Positions 10,001-18,142 of a stretch of DNA of 33,650 nt are shown here, in pieces. This DNA is from Verrucomicrobiota bacterium (lineage in GTDB: Bacteria; Verrucomicrobiota; Verrucomicrobiia; Chthoniobacterales; UBA10450), in NCBI GenBank assembly GCA_003221295.1, contig QHRA01000177.1, positions 1 through 33,650 on the forward strand. Direction: 5' to 3'. Below the pieces are notes generated by a model. The model was not told where the DNA came from. It did not search any database and saw only the letters and a program-made list of their open reading frames with translations. Every line of letters begins with the position of its first letter. Position 1 is the first letter of the stretch. The translations under genes and the position numbers were made by a program.

Positions 10001-11151
10001 AACGCTTGGCGCCGGACCGGATCGCAAGCGATATCAAATCCGAGCGCCCTTTCATTCCCGGACAGGGGCTCGATGTAGCGGATGACAATGTATTCATCAC
10101 GCTGGCCCGCCGGAATCAGTTTTTGCTGCGCATCGCGCTCGGTCAGCTGAAAAGTTCCAAGCCCATCCCGGCGGGCCGCTTCGACAAAAGCCGACACTTT
10201 AGCCTGGGGGACTCGCGCATTCCACGAAAGCGATTGGATTCCGGGGTGATCGGAGATATCTCTCGCCACAAACGAGCGAAAACTGCCTTGGCTCACTGCG
10301 GGTGAGCTTGCAAAAAAGTTCTGTATCGAGCGCAGGACGTCGAGATAACCATCAAAGTCGCTCTGGAGTTTTTGGCTGAGATTCTGGGTCCGCTGCTCAA
10401 ACTCCATCTTGATCCGCGCTTGTTCCCATCGATTGGTCTGGAAAAAGAGAGCCACTACCACGGCGAAGGTGAAGGCCATCGGTAGCGTAACGGAAAGCTT
10501 ACGGCGCCAATCCGCGGCCCGGAAGGTCCAGATCAGGACGAGCGGGGCGAAAATCAGGGTGCCGATTGAATCGCCCACGTACCAGGTAACCCAGTTCGTT
10601 AAGAAATCGGCGGAAGAAATAACGCGGGCCAACCAAAGAGTCGTTACTGCGAAGGTGGAGGTGATGAGGCAGCTCGACGATGCAACCAGAGAAAAGCGGG
10701 CAACCTCCTTCTCAGTGGCCAGCGCTGTTCGTATGCCGACGAAACGGCGCACCAGGAACGCTCCTGCTAGGGCCTGTAAAGCTGCGGCCCCGGCGATTAA
10801 GGCCGGGACCGTGACCGATTTTGCGATTCCGCCAAAGGTGGCCGTATCGAGCGACGTCCAAAAATGGACAAGAAAAGATCCGATGATCACGCCCGGCCAG
10901 GCACGATTGCCGAATAGAAGGATACAGCCGAGTGCGAGACCAGCCGCCGGCCAGACCGCCGTTGCATAGCCGGGGGGAATTGCCAGGAGAAGCGCTAACC
11001 TGCCTGCTACGAAGTAGATCGCCGCGGTGGCGGCAATGCCGCCGAGACATCGGATAGTGGAAAATCGTTTGGGGGGCGCGGGTCCGCTATGAGACTGCTC
11101 TGTGATGCGACCAGGAGACATCCAATCGTCTGCGCGCAGGAGATATGCCAC
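7063..11151 (-). CDS. Hybrid sensor histidine kinase (MASE1-CHASE-PAS-PAS-PAS-HisKA-HATPase-REC)
   Basis: This is a 1362-residue membrane sensor. Residues about 35-240 are a multi-helix MASE1-type sensor with the hallmark [17 protein letters not shown]. Residues about 265-480 match a periplasmic CHASE domain ([15 protein letters not shown], then [19 protein letters not shown]). A further membrane helix near 525-550 follows. Three PAS domains start near 581, 711 and 836, each ending in a DIT/DTT-type motif ([24 protein letters not shown]). HisKA has H981 in [16 protein letters not shown]. The ATPase has N1098 (N box), D1127 in DMGSGI and GTGLGL near 1156. A C-terminal receiver has D1271 in [13 protein letters not shown]. 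All catalytic residues are present. The start taken is GTG at 11151, with a weak GAGG upstream; ATG at 11121 is an alternative. The receiver gene downstream is the probable partner. Ligand unknown. Confidence 0.93.
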   Translation of the reverse strand: MAYLLRADDWMSPGRITEQSHSGPAPPKRFSTIRCLGGIAATAAIYFVAGRLALLLAIPPGYATAVWPAAGLALGCILLFGNRAWPGVIIGSFLVHFWTSLDTATFGGIAKSVTVPALIAGAAALQALAGAFLVRRFVGIRTALATEKEVARFSLVASSSCLITSTFAVTTLWLARVISSADFLTNWVTWYVGDSIGTLIFAPLVLIWTFRAADWRRKLSVTLPMAFTFAVVVALFFQTNRWEQARIKMEFEQRTQNLSQKLQSDFDGYLDVLRSIQNFFASSPAVSQGSFRSFVARDISDHPGIQSLSWNARVPQAKVSAFVEAARRDGLGTFQLTERDAQQKLIPAGQRDEYIVIRYIEPLSGNERALGFDIACDPVRRQAFEWARDKGEARATKQTELIQEKGTAPGFVVYLPIYTNGLSHNTVEERQHRLEGYVAAIFRIADVIAQSLKGVDQNGLRLRFLDQNAASTNQILFQNASERAKPAVLQMETSIEMAGRKWLLESALSPEYLLAHRAWQSCSVPAVALLFTGLLGAFLLVVTGHRQRDEVLVAERTHELVAANAMLHREIAERSVAENGLRVSEAKLRSVTHSIGDAIVSADDSGNIVFWNPGAEAIFGYNEKEAIGKPLNTIIPQRYHGMHRETIARLKAGGETRVVGKPVELEGLRKDGAEFPIELTLSSWKTNQGQFYTGILRDITRRKRAEDALKFSESRLAEAQRVAHVGSWEWDVATRQVFWSEEQYRLFGFVPDEFPASYDRFMASVHPDDRKRVRKWLKKLVAGHESTGIECRIILPNGETRLLHSLARTVVDNTGKVLRIVGTSQDITERSKADQKFRSLLESAPDAIVIVNGEGTIVLVNSQAEKIFGYQREELLGKEIEVLVPERFHGKQPGNRRDFFKSPRSREMGAGLDLFGQRKNGNQFPIEISLSPLETDEGILAIAAIRDTTDRKRVERELHAAKEEAERANRAKSEFLSRMSHELRTPLNAILGFGQLIEKQSPAGALRTRAGHITGAGRHLLNLINEILDISRIEAGAMQLCLESVNLADVLDEALDIMRPLAAERGTEFSAPVRTDPPVHVLADLQRFKQVLLNLFSNAVKYSPKKSKVSISYRSAGEGTMRIVISDMGSGIASEKLSRLFTPFDRLGAEQSAVEGTGLGLALSARIMHAMGGGIGASSAIGRGSTFWVDLPRAEPPSITEPEDNEDEPLPDRNPAAGKRTILYIEDNLSNLNLVQEILRQQPQVELLSAMQGRLGLDLARKHSPDLILLDIHLPDLNGWEVFSQLRGEETTRNIPVIVISADATARQIQQFMTAGARDYLTKPLDVTKFSRVIEESAWPSTDSKTLIQKANGRENVTAKKI

Positions 11152-11201
11152 ACGGGGAAGCTTTTCCTCGTTTTAAAATCCAGCCTCAATTCCCCTCCAA
11201 A

Positions 11202-13009
11202 TCAGTAACCTGCGGCCTGACCATCTTTGCGCGATTCGCTCGCACCGACGTAAACGCGCTGGCCATCGTGCATCTCTACTTTAATGGCTTGGTAGCCACC
11301 GTAGCCACCAACGTCAAAACGCACATCGTGACCACGTTTTTCCAGTTCGCGGACGATTTCGTATGGAATTCCACTCTCGACTTCAACGTAACCGCCGCTC
11401 GCCATTTTTTCTCCCGTCGGTTCGTTATCGCCCTCGTGCTGCCAGCGCGAAGCGTCACCTGCTTCCTGCACGTTCAAACCAAAATCGATCTGATTCGTCA
11501 GGACCTGAACGTGCCCTTGCGGTTGCATTCCACCGCCCATCACGCCGAACGCTTCCCACGGTTTTCCATCTCTCATCACAAAACCCGGAATGATGGTGTG
11601 GAAGGGACGTTTGCCCGGCGCGTAAACGTTGGCGTGGTCGGGTTCCATCGAGAAAAGCTCGCCGCGATCTTGAAACATGAAGCCGAGTCCCGGCACAACG
11701 ATCCCACTGCCCATGCCGCGGTAATTACTCTGAATGAGCGAGACCATATTGCCCTCATCATCCGCCGTGCACATGTAAATAGTGTCGCCGTCATCGACTG
11801 TGGAATGTTTTGGCGTCGCGGCAGGATCCTGTAGTGGCAGCCGTGTCGGCTGCGATGTTGGAGCGTTTGCCGGCGGCGCGCCTGCCTCTACAGTCTTCAC
11901 TGCGTGCTCGGGATCGATCAACTTTCGCCGTTCCGTCGCGTATTCCTTCGAAAGCAAACCGGCGAGCGGAATTTTCGCGAACTCCGGGTCGGCGTAAAAT
12001 TTGGCGCGATCCGCCCACGCAATCTTCTTCGCTTCGATCATGACGTGCAGCGTTTCCGCTGAATTGCGACCCATCGATTTGAGATCGAAACCTTCGAGAA
12101 TGTTTAAGATCTGGAGCGTGGCGATGCCCTGTCCGTTTGGCGGCAGCTCGAAGACATCGTAGCCGCGGTAGTTCGTCGAGACCGGATCGATCCACGTCGA
12201 AGTGTGCTTCTCGAAATCGGCTTTGCGTAGAAAGCCGCCGTTCTCCTGCATGAACTTGTCGATCTTGTCCGCAATTTCGCCCTTGTAAAAACCATCCCGA
12301 CCTTTTTCTCCGATCAATCGCAGGGTCTTCGCCAGCGCGGGATTTTTGAAAATGTCTCCTTTTGCTGGTGTCCGGGCCTTGCCATCGAGGGTATAAGTTT
12401 CGAGAAACGCTCCGGGCAGATCTTGGTAAAGTTCCGGCCCAAAGTGCCAGTAAAAGGCAATTAGCTCGGTCACCGGAAAACCTTCGTCGGCATATTTCGC
12501 AGCCGGCGCGAGGTCGTCACTGAGCTTGAGTTTGCCGAATTTCTTATGCAACTCGCTCCATGCATCCACCGTTCCAGGCACACTGAGTGGGAGCATGCCG
12601 CGCGGCGGAATCGTTTTGCGGTGCAATTTGTCGAGCTCCACTTTCATTTGTTCGTAGCTCAGGCCGAGCGGAGAACGGCCGCTGCCGTTGATCCCGTACA
12701 GCTTGTTTTCTTTCGCGCGGTAACGATGGCAAAAAGATCGCCGCCGATTCCGTTCGAAACCGGTTCCATCAATCCAAGGGTGGCGTTGGCCGCGATCGCG
12801 GCATCGACCGCACTGCCGCCGCGCTTCAAGATATCGAGCCCGACTTGTGTGGCCGCCGGTACGCTCGTGCAAACCATTCCGTGCTGCGCCAGAACTTCCG
12901 ATCGTGTGGCGAAGGGTTTTCCGGTGATGCGATCGATTTGGGCCAGCGAAATCCCGAAGCACGCAACCACGAGGAGACAAAGGACGGCGAAACGGCGCGA
13001 TAGGGCCAT
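11202..13009 (-). pseudogene. ggt: Gamma-glutamyltranspeptidase, interrupted by a one-base frameshift
   Basis: This gene would encode an exported gamma-glutamyltransferase (glutathione hydrolysis/transpeptidation) of about 602 residues. The N-terminal part, from the ATG at 13009, has a clear signal peptide ([19 protein letters not shown]) and the family segment [20 protein letters not shown]. Near 12720-12725 the frame breaks: the codons after DLFAIV need one more base to continue as [15 protein letters not shown]. The rest runs open to 11202 with GFDLKSMGRNSAETLHVMIE, the probable autocleavage/catalytic Thr in GDTIYMCTADDEGNMVS (about residue 410), and SNYRGMGSG. Either a real inactivating mutation or an assembly error explains this. 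A palindromic repeat is read in frame just before the cleavage site. The gene is divergent from the M20 dipeptidase, an apt partner for dipeptide breakdown. Confidence 0.85.
11829..11893. repeat. Palindromic element read in frame inside ggt (family E)
   Basis: The element is bounded by CTGTAG...CTACAG; the left arm CTGTAGTGGCAGCCGTGTCGGC is an imperfect inverted copy of the right arm. Read on the minus strand it encodes about 22 residues (VEAGAPPANAPTSQPTRLPL and QD) in the linker before the catalytic threonine. A half copy with 24 of 27 matching bases lies in tgt at 30855-30882, also encoding VEAG-x2-PAN. Confidence 0.8.
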
Positions 13010-13029
13010 GTGTTTACGCTAGCACTGCT

Positions 13030-13112
13030 GTCATCCCGAGCGAATGCGACACGAGATCCCTCCCGCCTTCGCATAAAGCTACGGCGGGCAGGCGACTTTC
13101 GCTCGGGATGAC
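13030..13112. repeat. Palindromic element, family A, in the ggt/M20 divergent gap
   Basis: The 14-base outer arms GTCATCCCGAGCGA (13030-13043) and TCGCTCGGGATGAC (13099-13112) are perfect inverted copies. An inner CCCGCC/GGCGGG pair flanks a loop containing ATAAAGCT. It occupies nearly all of the space between the divergent ggt (start 13009) and M20 dipeptidase genes and contains the ATG at 13108. Confidence 0.88.
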
Positions 13113-14475
13113 AAACGCTTTTGCGTCGCTACCGTCAACCATGCGCGCAAGTCATCTCGAAGATTTTTATCAGTTCCTCCGCTTTCCTAGCGTCTCGACC
13201 GACGATCATTACACGGAAAAAGTAACCGAGTGTGGCCATTGGCTGGTGGAAAAGCTGACTGAGATCGGTTTGTCCGCCAAACTTTGCCCCACGCCTGGCC
13301 ATCCCGTGGTTTGGGCGCACAACAAACAACAACCGGGCCGCCACACCGTTTTGATCTATGGTCACTATGACGTCCAGCCGCCCGATCCAGTCCGGCTCTG
13401 GGATTCCCCGCCATTCGAGCCGGTTTTGAAAAACGGTTACGTCTTCGCTCGCGGTGCGACCGACAACAAAGGTCAGATCCTCTCACACATTCTCGGAGTA
13501 CAGGAGCAAATCGAGGCCTCCGGCGATCTCCCGGTGAATCTGCATTTCGTCATCGAAGGCGAAGAAGAGATTGGCAGCGCCAATCTCGGCAACTTTCTTT
13601 CACAAAATCGGGAGGTGTTGAAACCGGAGATCGTTGTCGTTTCCGATACCGGAATGATTTCGCGCGGTGTTCCGACGATGAGCTACGGGTTGCGCGGTGT
13701 GGCGGCGCTGGAATTGAAAATCACCGGCCCCAAAATGGATTTGCACTCTGGAATTTACGGCGGCGCGGTCGCGAATCCGCTCACCGCCATGGCTCGCTTG
13801 CTCGCCACTTTGCATGACGCGAACGGGCACATCGCCATCCCCGGTTTCTATGAGGAGGTGTTGCCGTTGGAAGATTGGGAGCGTGAAATGTGGCGCAAAA
13901 TTCCGGTGAACGTCGATGAAGAAATCGTGAAAGAGACAGGCGTCCCGGAATTATTTGGCGAGAAAGGTTTTTCAACGTTGGAACGGATTTGGGCGCGACC
14001 GACGGCGGAGATCAATGGATTTGGCGGCGGTTACCAAGGGCAGGGGACCAAGACGGTGATTGGACGCGAGGCGATGGCCAAACTCACGTTTCGTCTCGTG
14101 CCGAACCAAAATGGCGACAAAATCATCGCCTTGGTGCAGGAATATTTGCAAAAAAATTGCCCGCCCGGAGTGAAACTCGACATGGCCGCTGGGCATGCCG
14201 GTCCCTGGTATCTGACCGACCCGCATTCGCAGTATGGTGAAGCAGCTCAGCGCGCGCTCAAGAAAGCTTTCGAACGTGATCCGGTGTTGATTCGTGAGGG
14301 CGGCAGCATTCCGATCGTGTCGGATTTCCGTGACATTCTTGGTGCGGAAACGCTGCTGCTTGGACTCGCTCTTCCTGACTGTCGCGCGCACTCGCCGAAC
14401 GAGAATTTTCCCCTGGAAAATCTTGATGCCGGGATTCGGATCAACAAAGCCGTGCTGCAGGAACTCGCCGCTTAA
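13108..14475 (+). CDS. M20-family metallodipeptidase
   Basis: This is a cytosolic zinc dipeptidase/carboxypeptidase of peptidase family M20 (M20/M25/M40), 455 residues, a normal length. Metal and catalytic residues are visible: H86 and D88 in YGHYDVQPPDP, D119 in ATDNKGQ, E153/E154 in EGEEEIGSANL, an Asp in VVVSDTGM, and the C-terminal His in CRAHSPNENFPLENLDAG. A dimerisation (lid) domain lies between GGAVANPLTAMARLLATLHD and the C-terminal catalytic part. Two starts are possible: ATG 13108, which is formed by the right end of a palindromic repeat, and ATG 13141, which begins MRASHLEDFYQFLRFPSVST. Neither has a good Shine-Dalgarno sequence; the second may be the ancestral start. No signal peptide. 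Substrate specificity cannot be read from sequence. Confidence 0.93.
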   Translation: MTNAFASLPSTMRASHLEDFYQFLRFPSVSTDDHYTEKVTECGHWLVEKLTEIGLSAKLCPTPGHPVVWAHNKQQPGRHTVLIYGHYDVQPPDPVRLWDSPPFEPVLKNGYVFARGATDNKGQILSHILGVQEQIEASGDLPVNLHFVIEGEEEIGSANLGNFLSQNREVLKPEIVVVSDTGMISRGVPTMSYGLRGVAALELKITGPKMDLHSGIYGGAVANPLTAMARLLATLHDANGHIAIPGFYEEVLPLEDWEREMWRKIPVNVDEEIVKETGVPELFGEKGFSTLERIWARPTAEINGFGGGYQGQGTKTVIGREAMAKLTFRLVPNQNGDKIIALVQEYLQKNCPPGVKLDMAAGHAGPWYLTDPHSQYGEAAQRALKKAFERDPVLIREGGSIPIVSDFRDILGAETLLLGLALPDCRAHSPNENFPLENLDAGIRINKAVLQELAA

Positions 14476-14490
14476 TCCGTGGCATAACGC

Positions 14491-14583
14491 CCGGAGGGAC
14501 GTGCTTCTGCACGTCCCATTATTGTGATGCAGGACATGCGGAAGCATGTCCCTCCGGTGCTCCCTCGCATTCGCTCGGGATGA
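14491..14583. repeat. Composite palindrome downstream of the M20 gene
   Basis: Imperfect inverted arms CCGGAGGGACGTGCTTCTGC... (14491-14516) and its counterpart ending GCATGTCCCTCCGG (14532-14557) form a long hairpin. It is followed directly by a right-end fragment of family A (TCCCTCGCATTCGCTCGGGATGA). It starts 15 bases after the M20 stop, so it could also act in transcription termination or 3'-end protection. No T-run is present. Confidence 0.75.
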
Positions 14584-14604
14584 AGGTGGTGCTAGCATGA
14601 CTAA

Positions 14605-15543
14605 GTGGTTACGCCATTCCGTTTTACTGCTGTTACTATCGTTGTAGTTGCATTCTTTGCGCCCTCACCGCCGATAGCTGCGCAATCCGTTGGCGAAAAA
14701 ATCAAAAAGATCTTTTCTACTCCGACGCCAACTCCAACTCCGCACAAAAAGAAAAAATCGGCGACAACAAAAAAAGAATCGGCGTCGCCTTCGCCGACTC
14801 CGTCGAGAAAAAAGAAATCCGTCTCCCCATCGCCGGCTGTGTCTCCAACGGCGAAAGCAAAAAAGAAGTCTTCGCCTACGCCGGAGCCGAGCGAAACGCC
14901 ATCGCCAACACCGACGCCTTCTCTTTCACCAACCGCAACGGCAACGCCGGAAAGCGGAAAACGCGGTGCGCCGAACGCGACTTTGTTACCGGAAGCGATC
15001 AGTGGTTTCGAGAATTATCCGCCGAAAGTGCAGCAACTTCTTAGTTCGGCACTCGAACTCACGACCCGCAATCTTGATTACAAATACGGCTCAGCCGACC
15101 CAGGTAACGGCGGAATGGATTGCTCCGGCTTTGTCTATTTCGTGCTCAAACAAAACGGGGTGGAGGATGTGCCGCGCGATTCCAGCGAGCAATACATCTG
15201 GCTGCGACGAGCTGGGAAATTCGAGCCGGTGGTGGGTCAGAAAGATGATTCCTTTGAATTTGATAATCTAAAACCGGGCGACTTGCTCTTCTGGACCGGT
15301 ACTTATGCGATTAAGCGCGATCCGCCGATCACGCATGCCATGATCTATCTTGGACGCGAGAAGAAAACCGGTGCCCGCGTGATGGTGGGTGCGAGCGACG
15401 GCCGGACTTATCAAAGTCAGCAGCGATTCGGAGTGAGCGTGTTCGATTTCAAGATGCCGCGCGCGGACAAGGGGGAGATCGAGGATGGCAAGGTGCATCC
15501 GCGATTCGTTGGCTACGCGCACATTCCGGGACTGCGGGATTAA
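14605..15543 (+). CDS. Secreted NlpC/P60-family cell-wall hydrolase with Pro/Ser/Thr/Lys-rich linker
   Basis: This is a predicted exported peptidoglycan endopeptidase of 312 residues. It has a signal peptide (about 1-26, hydrophobic core TAVTIVVVAFFA, cleavage after PPIAA). Residues about 37-120 are a low-complexity linker rich in TPTPTP, SPSPTP and lysine runs, which probably spans or binds the cell wall. The catalytic domain from about 135 on has the cysteine C173 in MDCSGFVYFVL and histidine H244 in ITHAMIYLG, with KPGDLLFW between them, as in NlpC/P60 cysteine peptidases. The start is GTG at 14605, immediately after an in-frame TAA. An ATG at 14597 in another frame opens a short signal-like peptide that stops at once, so a frameshift near 14645 is possible. 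No neighbour suggests a specific role. Confidence 0.88.
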   Translation: MVTPFRFTAVTIVVVAFFAPSPPIAAQSVGEKIKKIFSTPTPTPTPHKKKKSATTKKESASPSPTPSRKKKSVSPSPAVSPTAKAKKKSSPTPEPSETPSPTPTPSLSPTATATPESGKRGAPNATLLPEAISGFENYPPKVQQLLSSALELTTRNLDYKYGSADPGNGGMDCSGFVYFVLKQNGVEDVPRDSSEQYIWLRRAGKFEPVVGQKDDSFEFDNLKPGDLLFWTGTYAIKRDPPITHAMIYLGREKKTGARVMVGASDGRTYQSQQRFGVSVFDFKMPRADKGEIEDGKVHPRFVGYAHIPGLRD

Positions 15544-15566
15544 TCGGGCTCCGACGTGCCCATTCC

Positions 15567-15682
15567 GTCATCCCGAATCGCGCAGACGACGAGAGACCTC
15601 CCTACTGGGGATTGGATCAGATAGGAAAGCTTGCGTGACCAATGGAGCTTGTGGGAGGTCCCTCGGTTGTGCCCGGGATGAC
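15567..15682. repeat. Palindromic element, family B
   Basis: The ends GTCATCCCGAA... and ...CCCGGGATGAC frame about 116 bases. The inner parts GAGACCTCCC and GGGAGGTCCCTC are inverted copies. The whole element aligns with the one at 27008-27134, including CTTG(C/T)GTG(A/G)(C/T)CAATGG in the middle. It lies in the 216-base gap between the convergent nlpC-like and queC genes; nothing else is visible in that gap. Confidence 0.83.
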
Positions 15683-15749
15683 GGGCGTTGCTTTCGTGGA
15701 GTTTCGGAAATAATCCAAGAACGCGCCGCAGTCCGTCGCGGCACCTCGT

Positions 15750-15803
15750 GGAAATTACCTTAAAGCTTCCGCAGCGGGATCCCTCGCTTAAGCTCGGGAT
15801 GAC
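15750..15803. repeat. Left-truncated family A element overlapping the queC 3' end
   Basis: This copy has the loop (AATTACCTTAAAGCTTCCGC) and right arm (GGGATCCCTCGCTTAAGCTC then GGGATGAC) of the element at 803-889, in the same orientation, but lacks the left arm. Its right 44 bases form the last codons and stop of queC. Confidence 0.82.
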
Positions 15804-16482
15804 GGGCATAGCGAGTCGGGTCTTCGATGCCCGCCTCACGAAAACCTTTCCGTCGCAACAAACACGAATCGCACTCGCCACACGCCCGGCCGTCTGGCTT
15901 CGGATCATAACAACTCGTTGTTAACGAGAATTGGACGCCGAACTTTGCCCCTTTGCGAATGATTTGGGCCTTTGTCATTTCAATTAGCGGTGCATGAATC
16001 TGGTAACGCGTTCCCTCCACTCCGGCTTTCGTGGCCAGGCGCGCCAGTTTTTCGAATTGAGTGATGAATTCCGGCCGGCAATCAGGGTATCCGCTGTAGT
16101 CCAGCGCGTTCACTCCGATGAAAATATCGTGCGCCCCGATCACTTCGGCCCAGGCCAAAGCGTAGCTCAGGAAGATTGTGTTCCGCGCCGGGACGTAGGT
16201 AACGGGAATTCCGCTCGCTATCTCGTCTGCGCCACGATTTTTTGGAACTTCGATCGCATCGGTTAAGGCCGAACCGCCAAACCCGCGCAAATCTATCTCG
16301 ATCACCCGGTGCTCGCTGACGCCAAGAGATTTGGCGACTCGTTCAGCGGAGGCGAGCTCAATCTCGTGGCGCTGCCCGTAACGAAAGGAGAGCGCGAAAA
16401 CTTCATAGCCTTCTTCCTTCGCGATCGCCAGGGTCGTCGCCGAGTCGAGACCGCCGCTCAGCAAAACAACGGCACGTTTCAT
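15760..16482 (-). CDS. queC: 7-cyano-7-deazaguanine (preQ0) synthase QueC
   Basis: QueC converts 7-carboxy-7-deazaguanine to preQ0 with ATP and ammonia, in cytosolic queuosine synthesis. The protein is 240 residues. It has the PP-loop [20 protein letters not shown] near the N-terminus, the segment [18 protein letters not shown], and a C-terminal zinc site in [20 protein letters not shown] (four cysteines). The last 13 or so residues, [13 protein letters not shown] after RYAR, are encoded by a truncated palindromic element, so the native C-terminus was probably replaced or extended. The ATG at 16482 overlaps the queF stop (ATGA), which indicates translational coupling. With queF here and tgt at 30223, three queuosine genes are in the window; queD and queE are not. 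Confidence 0.96.
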   Translation of the reverse strand: MKRAVVLLSGGLDSATTLAIAKEEGYEVFALSFRYGQRHEIELASAERVAKSLGVSEHRVIEIDLRGFGGSALTDAIEVPKNRGADEIASGIPVTYVPARNTIFLSYALAWAEVIGAHDIFIGVNALDYSGYPDCRPEFITQFEKLARLATKAGVEGTRYQIHAPLIEMTKAQIIRKGAKFGVQFSLTTSCYDPKPDGRACGECDSCLLRRKGFREAGIEDPTRYARHPELKRGIPLRKL

Positions 16483-16964
16483 CTCCCGGCGGAAGGATGA
16501 CGCTCTGCGGATCCGTCGATCTTCGCCGGCTCGACAGAGTCTCGCCCTAACGAGCGATCCGGAAAACTCGCTCGGACCGTGAGCGCAATTCCACCGCGCG
16601 CGGAAAAGGAGGCGGTGACGTTTGCTTCACGTGGTTCGCAGGCGCGAACGAAATCATCGAGTATGCGGTTCGTGATCGCTTCGTTGAACCCGCGCTCATT
16701 GCGAAATGAGGCCAGATAAAATTTTAGCGATTTGCTTTCGATACAAAGCTTGCCCGGGGTGTAATCGATCTCGATTTTGGCGAAATCTGCCTGTCCGGTT
16801 ATCGGACAAAGCGAAGTGAAATCCGACGTTTCAAAATGAATCCTGTAGTTGCATAAGGCTGGATTTGGAAAGGTTTCCAATGTCGCTTCCGCGGGCGAAG
16901 CGGGAACACGTGCCTCGCTCCGCCCGAGCAGGGTTAGGCGCGCAGATTTCGTTTTTTTTGCCAC
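16479..16964 (-). CDS. queF: NADPH-dependent 7-cyano-7-deazaguanine reductase QueF
   Basis: QueF reduces preQ0 to preQ1, the step after QueC. The protein is 161 residues, a type I (short, unimodular) QueF. The catalytic cysteine and the downstream aspartate are in [15 protein letters not shown], and the substrate-binding segment is [15 protein letters not shown]. In well-studied homologues this is followed by a His-Glu pair (FHE); here it reads GFNEAIT, with Asn in place of His. The start is GTG at 16962-16964. The last about 20 residues ([17 protein letters not shown]) are poorly conserved, and the stop overlaps the queC start by four bases. Function is very likely; the His-to-Asn change deserves a check. 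Confidence 0.94.
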   Translation of the reverse strand: MAKKTKSARLTLLGRSEARVPASPAEATLETFPNPALCNYRIHFETSDFTSLCPITGQADFAKIEIDYTPGKLCIESKSLKFYLASFRNERGFNEAITNRILDDFVRACEPREANVTASFSARGGIALTVRASFPDRSLGRDSVEPAKIDGSAERHPSAGR

Positions 16965-17020
16965 GCGCGATTATCGTGCGAAATCAGTGGTGTTCAAACC
17001 TCGCCAAGGAAGTGGAGGGA

Positions 17021-17064
17021 ACACCGGCCTCTGGCCTGTGCGCCCAGCGGGGATTCTCCCCGCT
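17021..17064. repeat. Short hairpin repeat 5' of the DUF6572-like gene
   Basis: ACACCGGCCTCTGGCCTGTG is followed by an 8-base stem AGCGGGGA-TTC-TCCCCGCT (17046-17064). It lies in the 199-base divergent gap between queF and the DUF6572-like gene. No second copy is evident in the window, so assignment to a repeat family is only by style. Confidence 0.45.
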
Positions 17065-17163
17065 GTTCCTGCAGCATGGCGATTCAGCAGCAATCTTGGA
17101 ATCGGCTCATTCCAACACGGCACCGTTGCTCCGTCGCCATTATTTAATAGAATCGACGAGCCC

Positions 17164-17541
17164 GTGACAGAAACACCAACCGGCATCGCCAATCCCGCGG
17201 TTATCGATTTGTTCGGCGTCGATCAGAAAACCGGCGAAGTGTTGCTGGTGATGAACGAGTCCCGGCCCTGGGATGGCGGTCATGAGCAGCTGCACGAAAT
17301 GCAGGAAAAATTCAATGCTTACGCGTCATTTATTCTGGATGGCGAAATGACAGAAGCGCATCGCGAACTTATCGGTCGCAAAGCGCGGATCGAATTGCGC
17401 TGCCAACACACGCCGAACGAAGAGGCGCTGGGGTTATTGCGGGCGATCCACGACCAGCTCGAATTGCAAGCGATCAAAGTGGAAGTGGTGGTGGCTGATC
17501 CTAATTGCGGGGGTCAATGTAGCTGTCATCCCAAGCGATAG
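17164..17541 (+). CDS. Small DUF6572-like protein of unknown function
   Basis: This is a 125-residue soluble protein without membrane segments. It resembles the DUF6572 type: a start NPAVIDLFGVDQKTGEVLLV, then NESRPWDGGHEQLHEMQEK (the LQEK-type helix), FILDGEM, and a second half with RIELRCQHTPNEEALGLL. Function is unknown. The start taken is GTG at 17164; the frame is open further upstream, but that part translates a repeat and lacks family similarity. The C-terminus is odd: CGGQCSC followed by HPKR and a stop, where the last codons and stop come from the left end of a palindromic element. It is convergent with apt and divergent from queF. Confidence 0.72.
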   Translation: MTETPTGIANPAVIDLFGVDQKTGEVLLVMNESRPWDGGHEQLHEMQEKFNAYASFILDGEMTEAHRELIGRKARIELRCQHTPNEEALGLLRAIHDQLELQAIKVEVVVADPNCGGQCSCHPKR

Positions 17542-17608
17542 TCGCGGGATCCCCCCGCGAAAGCTTTAAGGTACCAAATCGGATCCCTCGACTATCGCTC
17601 GGGATGAC
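17525..17608. repeat. Palindromic element, family A, between convergent genes
   Basis: The 28-base arms at 17525-17552 and 17581-17608 match at 26 of 28 positions as inverted copies (GTCATCCCAAGCGATAGTCG / CGACTATCGCTCGGGATGAC). The loop (GCTTTAAGGTACC) is in the opposite orientation to that at 832-860. The element contains the stop of the upstream plus gene and ends 3 bases before the apt stop, so it may serve as a shared 3'-end hairpin. Confidence 0.88.
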
Positions 17609-17611
17609 GAG

Positions 17612-18142
17612 TCAATACTTTAAAAACGAAGTTACTGGCGTTGGCTTAAGCTTTTCGCGCCCGCGCAGAAACTCGAGCTCGATTAAAAAGATCGCCTCGA
17701 TCAAATTGCCGCCGACTTTTTCGATCAGGGTTGCGGCGGAGGCGCTGGTGCCACCGGTTGCGAGCAGATCGTCAATTAATACAATTTTTTCGCCGCGCTC
17801 GATCGCATCGATGTGCAACTCCATTTCGGCTTCGCCGTACTCGAGTGAATATCTCGCGCTTTCCGTCCGATATGGAAGCCGTCCCTTTTTGCGCAACGGC
17901 ACGAAACCGATGCCAAGCTCGTAGGCAACGGCAGAACCAAAAAGAAACCCGCGTGCGTCGATGCCGACGATTTTATCGATTCTTTTGTTGCGCAATTGAT
18001 ACAGAAAAATATCGACCGAGGAGCGGAATAGCGCGCCGTCTTTCAAAATCGGAGTGATGTCCTTAAAAATAATGCCGGCTTTGGGAAAATCGGGCACATC
18101 CCGTACGGCTGCGCGTAGTTTCGAAAGCGTGTCCTGAGCCAT
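17612..18142 (-). CDS. apt: Adenine phosphoribosyltransferase
   Basis: Apt salvages adenine to AMP using PRPP in the cytosol. From the ATG at 18142 the protein has 176 residues (MAQDTLSKLRAAVRDVPDFP), the usual length. Diagnostic segments are GIIFKDITPILKDGALF, IVGIDARGFLFGSAVAYELG, PLRKKGRLP and the PRPP-binding loop KIVLIDDLLATGGTSASAA. The frame is open to a GTG at 18169, which would add nine residues. An AAGGAG stands about 17 bases before the ATG, too far for an ideal ribosome site, so the exact start is a little uncertain. It is divergent from the ccsA-hemA operon and convergent with the DUF6572-like gene. Confidence 0.95.
   Translation of the reverse strand: MAQDTLSKLRAAVRDVPDFPKAGIIFKDITPILKDGALFRSSVDIFLYQLRNKRIDKIVGIDARGFLFGSAVAYELGIGFVPLRKKGRLPYRTESARYSLEYGEAEMELHIDAIERGEKIVLIDDLLATGGTSASAATLIEKVGGNLIEAIFLIELEFLRGREKLKPTPVTSFLKY

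Noticed and set aside
14700-14960. Possible tandem DNA repeat or CRISPR-like array
   Set aside because: The repetition comes from a TPTP/SPSP/KKK-rich protein linker with irregular units; there are no spacers or uniform repeats.
16849-17163. Longer start for the DUF6572-like gene
   Set aside because: It overlaps queF on the other strand and translates a repeat; similarity begins after GTG 17164.
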